Shown: positions 39,127 through 48,113 of the stretch, piece after piece
Numbering within the stretch: the first letter of the stretch is position 1
Layout of the letters: every line of letters starts with the position of its first letter
Assembly: GCF_023156195.1 (NCBI RefSeq)
Contig: NZ_JAKUKA010000001.1
Coordinates: 4,278,001-4,342,000 of the forward strand
Length of the DNA: 64,000 nt
Reading direction: 5' to 3'
From: Chitinophaga sedimenti
Lineage (GTDB): Bacteria > Bacteroidota > Bacteroidia > Chitinophagales > Chitinophagaceae
Position numbers and translations under genes: made by a program
The notes under the pieces: generated by a model
Seen by the model: only the letters and a program-made list of their open reading frames with translations
What the model was told of the DNA's origin: nothing
Database searches by the model: none

Positions 39127-39831
39127 CTATGCAAGATGCTTTATGCCAGCTACATACACATTAATAATAGGAGCGCTTAAAAGCAAGGCCACAGTGGATG
39201 TAAACAAATTGTTAGACCATATACGGGAGATGAGTTCCGATTTAGAGGTAACGTTTAGTTTCTGATAAACCTTCTTCAAATGTTGATTAATAGTAAACAC
39301 TGTCACGAAAAGTTTATCAGCCATTTCCTTATATGAGTAACCCTCTTTCAACAAAGTGAGTAATTCGTACTCACGCTTGGTGAGTTTATCTCTAACACTT
39401 TCGAGCGGATCTTTATTAATATGATTGATGAGGAGATGCGCTGCTTTGGGCGACAGCGTACCACCCTGGTTCACTGCATCGAGAATGGAATGATAAATTT
39501 CCATCAGCCGGCTTGTCTTGATAATATACCCACTCGCACCTTTCATGATCGACTCTATCACATATTCTTTATCGTCATGACCGCTGAGTACAATGATTTT
39601 CGCGTCCGGGTAACACTGCTTCAGCTCCTGCATGCCCTCTATGCCTGATTCTCCGGGCAAAGAGATGTCGAGCAATATCACTTTCACTTCCGGGTCTTTG
39701 TAAGGTAAATCACGAAACTCCTCCATCGATCTGCAGGAAAAAACCACGCGGCATTCCTGAAAGTCTTCAAGGAATTCCTTGTAGTTATTCAGTTGAAAAT
39801 GATTGTCTTCTATTATCCCAATATTGATCAT
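39127..39831 (-). CDS. LuxR/NarL-type response regulator
   Basis: 234 residues. The receiver domain has the phosphoacceptor Asp in VKVILLDISLPGESGIEGM, acidic residues IIEDNH at the start and the switch residues SGHDDKEYVIES; HTH: LTKREYELLTLLKEGYSYKE and VTVFTINQHLKKVYQKLNVT. It lies directly upstream of wza on the same strand, with an inverted repeat between, and probably controls the capsule locus. No partner kinase is adjacent on this strand. Confidence 0.9.
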   Translation of the reverse strand: MINIGIIEDNHFQLNNYKEFLEDFQECRVVFSCRSMEEFRDLPYKDPEVKVILLDISLPGESGIEGMQELKQCYPDAKIIVLSGHDDKEYVIESIMKGASGYIIKTSRLMEIYHSILDAVNQGGTLSPKAAHLLINHINKDPLESVRDKLTKREYELLTLLKEGYSYKEMADKLFVTVFTINQHLKKVYQKLNVTSKSELISRIWSNNLFTSTVALLLSAPIINVYVAGIKHLA

Positions 39832-40168
39832 AAAACGGTTAACGGCATTAGCGGTTATTCTCTAAATAATGGTTACTGTTTTCAATGTTCAACAAAAATA
39901 AGTCCAATTTTTGCAAGCTATATACATTATATGGGCTTTCATTGATGAATAATTAATTAACATTTCATATGAGTTATCTTATTATCAACCAATTGCCAAA
40001 ATTAAAAATGAATAATATAAAATTTTATGTGTTGTGTCCGGGCAATAAATACCACAATTCAATTGTTTTTAGATACCTTCACGGTAGATGCAACTATCTT
40101 CCGGAATGTTCGGAAATCCATATCCATAACCATGTCTTAAGTATCCCTGTTGGAAAACCTACTAACAG
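39832..40168. other. AT-rich intergenic region between divergent regulators
   Basis: A 337-bp gap between the LuxR-type regulator (minus) and the sensor kinase (plus). It is clearly AT-rich. A 67-codon frame at 39969-40172 has no family features and is treated as non-coding. No good TAnnTTTG box was found. Promoters of both regulators must lie here. Confidence 0.5.
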
Positions 40169-41221
40169 ATGAAGCCTGATAACCAAGTGAAGGTGAGCAA
40201 CCTGTTGACTGGCTTGAGAGAGCCTGCGTTGCTTATTAACCCGCATACACAAGTCATATTAAAGGCCAATAAGCCTGCCGTAGCAATGTTGGGCGTTGAT
40301 GACCCGGAACAACTTTCCGGCGCCGCGTTACAAACATATTACGACGGCCCTTTATATTCTTTTACGGAGGCCATTGTGCTGAACGGGCTGCGCAACGGCA
40401 CTGCAGTACGCGTCGACTTCCGTTTAAGTCCGCTGAAGTTGAGCGACCAGGAGCTGTTACTCGCCATCGGGCGCGAAATAGCCACGGATGCAGATCTCAG
40501 GATACAACTCCATCAACTTGCCAAAGAAAAAGCTTTACAGGAAACCAGGGCGCACTTTATATCCATGACCTCACATGAGCTGCGAACGCCGATTACTGCT
40601 ATCGCATCATCATTGGAACTTATGGAAGCCAAAATGCTGAAGGACGATGTGATGAGCGAATTCTACAATCATCAAATCGCTAAAATATCTACCGAACTGT
40701 TTAATCTGACTACACTGCTCGATGAGATCATGACGATGAGCAACCTCGTTTCGGATAAATATAAAGTGGTGAAAAGCGCGGTTAATGCGCAAGATGTCGT
40801 AACTTACTTACGCGAACAGTATTTTTCGGAACGAAAGGACGGTCGCAGTTTACAGGTAAAATGCACCGGCACCCCGAGAAATATTTACGTAGATAAAAAC
40901 CAGCTGCATAAGATTCTTACTAACCTCATCAGCAACGCCTTTAAATTTTCCACCGAGGGCAATCCCTCTTTAAAACTGAACTACCGGAAAAAAAAACTGG
41001 TGATAAAAGTGCGCGACACTGGCATTGGTATTCCTACCAAAGAATTGCCCAACCTGTTTAACTCCTTTTACCGCGCCAGCAACGCCGCCAATATAGAGGG
41101 CACGGGGCTGGGACTGGTGATCGTGAAAACCTTTGTGGACAGCAACGATGGCACCATCAACGTGGAGAGTGAAAAAGACAAAGGCACCACTTTTACATTA
41201 AGTTTCAAATACTCGGAATGA
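40169..41221 (+). CDS. PAS-type sensor histidine kinase, soluble
   Basis: 350 residues, intact and without membrane segments. A PAS-like N-terminal domain (LLINPHTQVILKANKPAVAM) precedes HisKA with the His in FISMTSHELRTPITAIASSL. The HATPase has N-box LHKILTNLISNAFKFS, G1 KVRDTGIGIPTKE and G2 GTGLGLVIVKTFV. The response regulator at 41239 begins 17 bp downstream and is its likely partner. It sits next to the capsule cluster and the Wzi gene. Confidence 0.92.
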   Translation: MKPDNQVKVSNLLTGLREPALLINPHTQVILKANKPAVAMLGVDDPEQLSGAALQTYYDGPLYSFTEAIVLNGLRNGTAVRVDFRLSPLKLSDQELLLAIGREIATDADLRIQLHQLAKEKALQETRAHFISMTSHELRTPITAIASSLELMEAKMLKDDVMSEFYNHQIAKISTELFNLTTLLDEIMTMSNLVSDKYKVVKSAVNAQDVVTYLREQYFSERKDGRSLQVKCTGTPRNIYVDKNQLHKILTNLISNAFKFSTEGNPSLKLNYRKKKLVIKVRDTGIGIPTKELPNLFNSFYRASNAANIEGTGLGLVIVKTFVDSNDGTINVESEKDKGTTFTLSFKYSE

Positions 41222-41238
41222 ATTAAAGGTTACCCATT

Positions 41239-41613
41239 ATGACACACACCATCCTACTGATCGAAGACAACTTAGGCATTTCTGAAAACATGAAAAGCCT
41301 CCTCGAATTACACGAATACGATGTACTGACCGCCAATAATGGCGCCGATGGAGCCACCATGGCCAGAGCGCACCGCCCCGACCTCGTGATCAGCGATATT
41401 TACATGCCCGCCTGCGATGGCTATGAATTGTTAGATATGTTCCTGGAAGATGAAGAAATGCGCGATATCCCTGTGATCATGCTCAGTGGCCGCACCGAAA
41501 TGGAAGATGCAGACCTGGCCATCAGCAAGGGCGCAGCGGGTTACGTAACCAAACCTTTCATGTTTAAAAGCCTGCATGCCAAAATACAGGCCGTACTCAG
41601 CGAGCGCCATTGA
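41239..41613 (+). CDS. Single-domain response regulator (receiver only)
   Basis: 124 residues. HTILLIEDNLGISENMKSLL, phosphoacceptor Asp in PDLVISDIYMPACDGYELL, Ser in IPVIMLSGRTE and Lys in AAGYVTKPFMF form a complete receiver. It has no output domain, so it signals through protein contacts or a phosphorelay. It is co-transcribed with the kinase just upstream. The 3' end overlaps the convergent Wzi gene by 17 bp. Confidence 0.92.
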   Translation: MTHTILLIEDNLGISENMKSLLELHEYDVLTANNGADGATMARAHRPDLVISDIYMPACDGYELLDMFLEDEEMRDIPVIMLSGRTEMEDADLAISKGAAGYVTKPFMFKSLHAKIQAVLSERH

Positions 41614-43027
41614 TCAACCAATGTACCCCCAACATTACACCTGCATTATCTGTGATATCCCCGAAGTCAAAAGCCGCCGTGGCCGTGACAGATAAGCCGG
41701 GAACAGGCGTTTGGTAACTCACTTCCTGCATCGTATAAAACTGGTTCATCGAAGGAGATAAAGGTCCTTTATAATGGGTACCATAGTTTTTAGTGAACGT
41801 GAAGAACGTTTTCGCTGCTACATTTTCGCCAAACCCATAAGCACCTGCCAGGTGAAAGCCCACTACGCGGTTATTGATGATGTTCCAACCTTTCCCGCTG
41901 ATATCGTCTTTATGATCGTTCCAGTTAAATGGCTTGATGTCGTCAAAAAGTAACTCCCACGGGTGCGGTTAATAAACAATGGTGTGCCGATAATCCGGCT
42001 TTGGTACTCCCAACCGGTTAAATACACGCCATTGTTATAATAATTTTCACGCACGTTCAGCGGGTAAAAATCATTCATTTGTTTAGTGTAGATAAATTCG
42101 GCCGTTAGTTTTTTGAGAAAACTTCCTTCCTTTTTATTGACGTACATGATCCCCAGCAACCGGTCGATATTGCGAATATCAATACCCTGGCCGGTTTCAA
42201 AAGGCGTTTGATTATACAAACGTAACAACATGTTATCATCCTCCCAATCCACGCCGCCTTCCACTACGCCGCGGTGATCACCGGGACGGTTAGGCAGAAT
42301 ACTATCGGTGTTGACCGTACCATCGTCGCCCTGCTTCACAAACACTACATTCAGGTAATCTTTAAAGGATGATTTGATTTTCGGCAAATCGGGCCTGTTG
42401 CCCCCAAACTGCGTAGTGCTGTACGCCGCCCCATACCTTTAACCGCTGCTTGCCGAGGCGCATATAAAAATTCTTTTCATGCAGATAGGCAGAGCGAATG
42501 TACTGGTCGCGGCCCATCCAGCCATGGCTGAATTGCCCTTTAAACTGCAGAAAACCTTTCGTGAACGGCACATCTATATAATCACTTATCGCGATGCTCA
42601 GTTTAGGAATGGGCAATGCATTGCCGCTTACTCCCAGCGAACCGCTGGACAGTTCCTTATCCATTTCCCCGATAATTTCTTCATACCGGCCTGCACGAAA
42701 CTCCAGTTTCCGCCAGGCAGCCTTTACGAAAGCCTGTTCCAGCTGCACATTGCGAAAGTGGTTATTATTATATAGACTGATGCCATAGCTGATTTTGTAG
42801 TCATCTCCAAGCTCGTGCGCGTTAGAGAGCCGGAAATAAGTAGAAGCGTCCACCTTTTGATCGGTAATGGTGCCGTAGCGTTTGGCGCCAAGCCATAGAG
42901 GCTGATAGTCCTGCGTAGCGGCAGTGATGTTAGTCCCTATACGGATTTGCAACGAATCCGAAAACTGTCCTTTGGAAGATATGGTGGCAAACAACAATAG
43001 TGTTGCAATTAAAAAGGGTTGTTTCAT
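41597..43027 (-). CDS. wzi: Wzi-like capsule assembly outer-membrane protein (two frame breaks)
   Basis: A signal peptide (MKQPFLIATLLLFATISSKG) is followed by a beta-barrel-like protein of about 477 residues. GRYEEIIGEMDKELSSGSLG and FSHGWMGRDQYIRSAYLHEK are typical of Caps_assemb_Wzi. The five-C run (plus) 42401-42405 is off by one or two (AVWGGNRPDLPKIKSSFKDY when repaired). The five-A run 41945-41949 needs a sixth to join SYFFDDIKPFNWNDHKDDIS. Wzi anchors or orders capsule chains at the outer membrane. It lies near but outside the main cluster. Confidence 0.82.
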
Positions 43028-43154
43028 AAGATATGCTAGTGGTGTACGGGTGCAAGTTTAGGGCCATCTTGGAAATTTTCGTACTACTTAAATAAGTATA
43101 AAAGCCATCATATTGGTATTATTCCATACTTAATAGAGGGAGCAGGTGCATAAA

Positions 43155-43182
43155 AAAGTAAAGGCCCGGTTTAAACCAGGCC
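43155..43182 (-). terminator. Terminator of the 43.2-44.8 kb gene
   Basis: A stem GGCCcGGTTTAAACCaGGCC (43163-43182, one mismatch) is followed on the minus strand by TTTACTTTTTTATG. Confidence 0.75.
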
Positions 43183-43211
43183 CGTGCATACTTTTATCAA
43201 CCATTATAATA

Positions 43212-44786
43212 TCATTGTGGGGTCATCCAAACCAGTCGGGCTACACGACGGTTCCCATCGTCAATTTTCACGGTAACATAAATATTGCGGTCCGCGTCGT
43301 AAGCCGATATAGAAAACATCGCGATGTTATTTACATAGATATTGTTCTTACCCGGCGCGTCCAATACGGTACCCCGGTCAGGCATCACTTCATTGCCCAG
43401 CGCGTAATAAAACGCGTCGCAATGCTGCACATCACTGATCACACTCAGTTTGCCGGTTTTCGCCTTTTCAGTATTCTCGTGCGAATCGTTCATCAGGATA
43501 TATTGCTTGCTGCCGCCATCAAGATAAGAGAAGGTTTTGTATGTATCCGCCGAAGCTACCTGCTGCGCAGCGCTGCCCCGGCTGGCGCGGGAAAACTCGC
43601 GCATTCTTACGCCTGGTAGATAGTGTTTTTAGGAATAAAGTAGTTACCTGTTTCCATACCGTTCTTATCGAACATGAGCATAGCGATATTGCCGGCATTG
43701 GTATTGGATTTCATCATACCGCCCTGCCGTTGCAGGCTTAAGTCCTCCAGTTCTTCCCACACGATGGAGAAAGAACCGTCCTTGTTGATGAACAAATCCT
43801 GCGGCACACCTTCGTAACCGCGCTTCTTACCGAACAACTCCATGCTTTTCGCATTCGCCTTTTCCGGGAACACCGCGCGGGCGCTGTCGGCCTGCATATC
43901 GGCGCGGGCTATGCCCAGGTAGGTAAAACGCTCGCGTTTATTCACACCCGCCGCCACAACAATATATTGCGCCGTCACGGGATTGTATTTCATAATAACA
44001 CCTTCCGCTTCCATGTTCAGGGGAAACTTAAGCGGATGCACCGCCAGCTCTGTGCTGCCTGCTGTTAGTGTTGCCATTACCAGTTCGCGATCCTGCCTGC
44101 CCTGCTGCGTGGCGCGGCCGAGTAATACTACTTTCGACGGACCATTCACCACCATATCCCAGAAACCAAAATCCTGATAGGCGCCGGTGATATTGAAGTA
44201 CGCGCGGCTCAACTGCTGGTGGGCGGCGCTGAAGTACAGCGCTTCCGTCCGTTGCGTTTTGTCCTCCGCGTTCGGATCTATTTTTACTACTGCATAATCA
44301 CCCGTTTGCGGGTCGTTCTCGATAAAGAAATCAAGCCGCCCGGTGTTGGACATCATACTGGTGCGATATTGTGTAGCGTTAAGTTTTGTGAGTGTCAACA
44401 GCTTCTCGTCGCGATCCAGTTGCCCTGTTATGCCATTGATGACCAATCGGTATAACACGGGCGCCTTCTCGTCCAGCTCGCTGACAAGCAATGTAGCATT
44501 ACCACCAGTTTCGAAAACCGTCGATGCTGCCGCGCTCAAGCCTGCCATAGGTCGCTGTGACCGCCTGCTGCACAAGCAGCTTATGGGCACTATCATATAA
44601 TTGGATATCAATACCTCCCTCCATCGAAAACTGCAGGTACATCGTATTGCCGTTCCTGAATTGCAGGATACGCGCAAATCCCTGCTCCGGTTCGGAAAAA
44701 TCCGCACCTTCCGCAATCGTGGTGAACTGGGCATAAGTGGTAAACCGCACACATAACAGCATGCAAAAGATCAGGGTCTTTTTCAT
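43212..44786 (-). CDS. Secreted protein of unknown function (two frame breaks)
   Basis: A signal peptide (MKKTLIFCMLLCVRFTTYAQ) begins a protein of about 524 residues in three pieces. The breaks are near 44512 (in TCGACGGTTTTCG, minus), after which the frame continues TVFETGGNATLLVSELDEKA, and at the CCTGG near 43612, where one more C restores TIYQGVRMREFSRASRG. Strand-rich repeated segments (LLTLTKLNATQYRTSMMSNT, FGFWDMVVNGPSKVVLLGRA) suggest a beta-propeller-like fold. I recognise no family. Isolated unit with its own terminator. Confidence 0.6.
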
Positions 44787-44861
44787 AGGTACTAATAGGG
44801 ACTACAAATATATAATTAATTAAATATATATCAAATTATATTTTTTCCTAAGTTTGATAGC

Positions 44862-45215
44862 ATGATCACCAATACAAAAAATGCGGAACATTACAACTGG
44901 GGCGATTCCTGCGATGGCTGGCACCTCTTGAAAAACAATGACTTAAGTGTCATACAGGAGCGAATGCCGCCCGGCACCGCAGAACAATTGCATCTGCACG
45001 AAAAAAGCCGACAGGTATTTTATATTCTTTCCGGGGTCGCCGTCATGGAAGTTGAAGACGTACAACATACGCTCTCTGCGGGCGACAGCCTCACCGTAGC
45101 GCCGGGATCCAAACACCGTATTTATAATGAAAGCGAAGCGGATGTCCACTTCCTGGTAATTTCGTCGCCAAAAGCGCACGGCGACCGGGTTAACGTTTAT
45201 ACATCATCGTTATAA
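44862..45215 (+). CDS. Cupin-domain protein
   Basis: 117 residues. The cupin motifs are clear: ERMPPGTAEQLHLHEKSRQV (His pair plus Glu) and LSAGDSLTVAPGSKHRIYNE. It is probably a single-domain metal-binding protein of unknown substrate. A TAAGTTTG box at 44849-44856 lies only 5 bp before the ATG, which would give an almost leaderless transcript if used. Confidence 0.85.
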   Translation: MITNTKNAEHYNWGDSCDGWHLLKNNDLSVIQERMPPGTAEQLHLHEKSRQVFYILSGVAVMEVEDVQHTLSAGDSLTVAPGSKHRIYNESEADVHFLVISSPKAHGDRVNVYTSSL

Positions 45216-45222
45216 AAGGAAA

Positions 45223-45252
45223 CGGCGGCTTTGCAGTATTGCACAGCCGCCG
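45223..45252. terminator. Shared terminator between convergent genes
   Basis: A perfect 8-bp stem CGGCGGCT/AGCCGCCG (45223-45230 with 45245-45252). Plus side is followed by CCTGTTTCTT and minus side by TTTCCTTTTAT, so it can serve both the cupin gene and the acidic protein gene. Confidence 0.7.
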
Positions 45253-45260
45253 CCTGTTTC

Positions 45261-45545
45261 TTAATCATCCTCTTCTTCATCCTCGTCATCATCAGACTCC
45301 AGCCAGTCCATATATTGGTAGTACCAATCTTCCAGCTGCTCTATCAATGCCTCCTTTGCCTCTGGCTTACCCTTGAAAAACGCTTCCACATCATCAATTT
45401 CTGAAACGATGTCAATATAAGCGGTTTCCTCGTCTTCTTCTACGCGCTTAGCGAAAAAGCGGGGTTGCTCTGTGTGAAAAATATACTCGTTATCCGGATC
45501 ATTGATCGGATCATCGGCGATCATAAACTTGGGTAGATTTGCCAT
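45261..45545 (-). CDS. Small acidic Bacteroidota protein, unknown function
   Basis: 94 residues from ATG 45545 (MANLPKFMIADDPINDPDNE). IFHTEQPRFFAKRVEEDEET and a Trp/Tyr-rich helix (LEDWYYQYMDWLE) are followed by an almost pure Asp/Glu tail of about 11 residues. Similar proteins occur in related genomes as uncharacterised proteins (from memory). Upstream codons to 45572 look like leader. Confidence 0.7.
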   Translation of the reverse strand: MANLPKFMIADDPINDPDNEYIFHTEQPRFFAKRVEEDEETAYIDIVSEIDDVEAFFKGKPEAKEALIEQLEDWYYQYMDWLESDDDEDEEEDD

Positions 45546-45717
45546 GGTTTGTTCGTTTATCAATTTATACAAAAATAGGGTTTATGACCATCAAAAATGA
45601 TGCGAAGCGTTGTTGGATTAAAAAAGTGTCATAGCAACAAAATACTGAAATAACGCAAACATATACCGCTCAGATAATTTATTTCTGTACAACTTTACGC
45701 TATAAAATTAATCTATC

Positions 45718-46656
45718 ATGAAAGCGATGAAACTTACAGCCCCCGGAGGTGTAGAAAACCTTGTCCAGGTTGAACTCCCGGTTCCCACTATAAATGATAA
45801 TGAAGTACTGGTGCAGGTAAAGGCCATCAGTATTAACCCTGTAGATGTGAAAAGCCGCAAAGGCAAAGGTGTGTACGGCAGACTCAAAGACCTGCATCCA
45901 CTGATTCTCGGTTGGGACATCTCCGGTGAAATAACAGCAGTCGGCGCGGCGGTAAAAACCTTTAAACAAGGTGATGCGGTGTTCGGAATGGTGAATTTCC
46001 CCGGGCACGGACAGGCCTATGCGGAATATGTAGCTGCGCCTGCGGATCAACTGGCCCTGAAGCCGGCGAACATCTCGCACGAGGAAGCTGCAGCGGCAAC
46101 ATTGGCGGCACTTACCGCTTACCAGGCGCTGTTACACGCAAATATTAAAGCGGGCGATAAGATACTGATACACGCCGCGGCAGGTGGCGTAGGACATTAC
46201 GCCGTGCAGATCGCGAAACACCCGGGCGCCGAAGTTGCCGGTACAGCATCGGCGGCCAACCGTGAATATGTATTATCGCTCGGTGCAGATACCCATATCG
46301 ACTACCACACGCAGGATTTCACCAAAGAACTCCATGATCTCGATTACGTACTCGACAGCATCGGCGGCGATAACATAGACCGATCACTGGAAGTGATCAA
46401 ACCCGGCGGCGCCATCAATTCCATTCCTACCGGTCTGTCTGAGGATGTAACTAAGAAGGCCGCAGCCAAAAACATAAACGGGTATCATACCATGGTGCAG
46501 AGCAATGGCGCAGATATGGCAATAATCGCCGGCTGGCTGGAGAAAGGCATTATAAAATCGACTGTTTCACAAACATTCAGCTTTTCAGACATCGCACAGG
46601 CGCACCTGCAGGTCGAGACAGGCAAAACGAGAGGGAAAGTGGTCGTTACTATATAA
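45718..46656 (+). CDS. NADPH:quinone-type oxidoreductase, MDR superfamily
   Basis: 312 residues, intact. GroES-like N-terminal domain (LVQVKAISINPVDVKSRKGK, LILGWDISGEITAVG) and a Rossmann domain with ILIHAAAGGVGHYAVQIAKH. Zinc ligands are absent, so it is of the zinc-independent quinone-oxidoreductase group. It reduces quinones or enones with NADPH. Single-gene unit with a strong terminator. Confidence 0.9.
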   Translation: MKAMKLTAPGGVENLVQVELPVPTINDNEVLVQVKAISINPVDVKSRKGKGVYGRLKDLHPLILGWDISGEITAVGAAVKTFKQGDAVFGMVNFPGHGQAYAEYVAAPADQLALKPANISHEEAAAATLAALTAYQALLHANIKAGDKILIHAAAGGVGHYAVQIAKHPGAEVAGTASAANREYVLSLGADTHIDYHTQDFTKELHDLDYVLDSIGGDNIDRSLEVIKPGGAINSIPTGLSEDVTKKAAAKNINGYHTMVQSNGADMAIIAGWLEKGIIKSTVSQTFSFSDIAQAHLQVETGKTRGKVVVTI

Positions 46657-46659
46657 AAT

Positions 46660-46695
46660 ACAGGAAAGCTGTGTGTTTGCACGCAGCTTTCCTGT
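46660..46695 (+). terminator. Intrinsic terminator of the quinone oxidoreductase gene
   Basis: A perfect 12-bp stem ACAGGAAAGCTG/CAGCTTTCCTGT (46660-46671 with 46684-46695), 4 bp after the stop, followed by AATTAG. Confidence 0.8.
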
Positions 46696-46712
46696 AATTA
46701 GTCAATTACTAG

Positions 46713-46916
46713 TTTTGTAAACCACTGCATCATTCACAGCAGATATTGAAGGAATATGGTGACCGGATGGTCATGCAGATTACGGTGGTGGTAAATTTCG
46801 AACCGGAGCGGGAATTACTGGGGCTTGGGGAGTGCGTAAAGGTGTTATCGCCAAGGCAATTAGCGGAACGTCTAAGCAAAAGATTACAGTCGGCCGCGAA
46901 ACAGTATAAATCATAA
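46713..46916 (+). pseudogene. C-terminal remnant of a WYL-domain (DeoR/YafY-like) regulator
   Basis: A 67-codon open stretch without a start, bounded upstream by an in-frame TAG at 46710-46712. It reads KPLHHSQQILKEYGDRMVMQ then FEPERELLGLGECVKVLSPR and ends LQSAAKQYKS. The PLHHSQ motif, the G-E-x-V-x-V-L-S-P turn and the Lys/Tyr tail are those of the C-terminal end of WYL-domain regulators. The HTH and WYL core are missing: the region before it belongs to the oxidoreductase gene. It fits the leftover of a deletion. Confidence 0.6.
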
Positions 46917-47002
46917 TGCCAGATTCACGGCCATAACTGCCAGCATCAAGAACAGGGAAGCGCCAATAGTCCCCGGCATGCATCTTTGTGCAAAAACGAT
47001 CC

Positions 47003-48109
47003 ATGAAAACACGCACCCTCTTTTTGCTTCTATTATTCAGGTTGATGCCGGCCTTCAGCCAGGCAGGCTTTACTATTAACGGCACGATTCCGGACACTCT
47101 TAACGGCCGGAAAATATACCTCTACAGCATAGACTATTCGGGCCTCAATACCGTAATCCGCGATTCGGCCATTATCGCCGGCGGCAAATTCCGATTTACG
47201 GGCAAGCTGGAAACCACAGGCATGCTGGCCTCCATCTACCTGAATGACATTCGGGTTTTCTTTGATCAGTTGATACTGGAAAACCGTAACATTATAGCTA
47301 CAGTGATACCCGGCACCGCCAGCTCCAGGCCCGGGATGATTGTTAAAAACAATCCGCTGACCGGGCAATACCGCGACTGGCGCAAAACTACATCGGAGCC
47401 ATTTGTAGCACAATATCCATTGATGATGAGGATCGATAGTTTATCAAATGCAAAAGCTGACACCTCGCTGATTCGTGCGCTGGAAGCAGAGGTGAAACGG
47501 ATCGCGGCGGCGCAGGTACGGGCCGAAATCAGCTACATACGACAGCATCCGGAGGATTATATTTCGCTATTCTGGCTCTGTTACGCTATGCCAGGCAAAC
47601 AATATGACACATTGATGAATCTATATAAAAATTTGTCGCCACAACTAACCGCGCAACCGGAAGCAAAGAAACTTGAGACGCGGCTCGCCGCCATGAAAGC
47701 GATTCGCCCGGGGGCCATGGCGCCGGCTTTTAGCGCGGCTACGCCTACTGGCAAAGCTATCAAGCTGGAAGATTATAGCGGAAAATACGTGTTGCTCGAT
47801 TTCTGGGCCTCATGGTGCGGGCCTTGCCTGGCGGCTATCCCCAGGTTAAAATCCGCCTATGAAAAGTATCATCCGCAGGGATTGGAAATACTGGGCATTT
47901 CGCTGGATGAGGACAAGCCGAAATGGGAAGCGGCCATTGCCAAATACCAATTAAACTGGGCGCACATTTCAGAACTGAAGGGATGGAAGGGAGCAATATC
48001 GCGCCAGTATGATGTTCATGCAATTCCGGCATCAATCCTCCCGGATAAGGCAGGTAAAATTGTCGCGGTGAATCCTGATATGAATGACCTCTCATCTTAC
48101 TTAAAATAA
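47003..48109 (+). CDS. TlpA-like thioredoxin-fold lipoprotein/exported protein with DUF4369 domain
   Basis: 368 residues from ATG 47003 (an earlier GTG at 46988 is less likely). Signal peptide TLFLLLLFRLMPAFSQ. An N-terminal DUF4369-like beta domain (FTINGTIPDTLNGRKIYLYS), a helical middle, and a C-terminal AhpC/TSA-TlpA domain with the redox motif DFWASWCGPCLAAIPRLK and the cis-Pro region YDVHAIPASIL. It reduces periplasmic disulfides or acts in oxidative-stress defence. A kinase gene follows 4 bp later. Confidence 0.9.
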   Translation: MKTRTLFLLLLFRLMPAFSQAGFTINGTIPDTLNGRKIYLYSIDYSGLNTVIRDSAIIAGGKFRFTGKLETTGMLASIYLNDIRVFFDQLILENRNIIATVIPGTASSRPGMIVKNNPLTGQYRDWRKTTSEPFVAQYPLMMRIDSLSNAKADTSLIRALEAEVKRIAAAQVRAEISYIRQHPEDYISLFWLCYAMPGKQYDTLMNLYKNLSPQLTAQPEAKKLETRLAAMKAIRPGAMAPAFSAATPTGKAIKLEDYSGKYVLLDFWASWCGPCLAAIPRLKSAYEKYHPQGLEILGISLDEDKPKWEAAIAKYQLNWAHISELKGWKGAISRQYDVHAIPASILPDKAGKIVAVNPDMNDLSSYLK

Positions 48110-48113
48110 GTGT

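Noticed and set aside
39969..40172. A 67-codon frame before the sensor kinase
   Set aside because: AT-rich, no domain, no conserved-looking pattern, and it only overlaps the kinase ATG by chance (stop TGA inside ATGA). Treated as intergenic.
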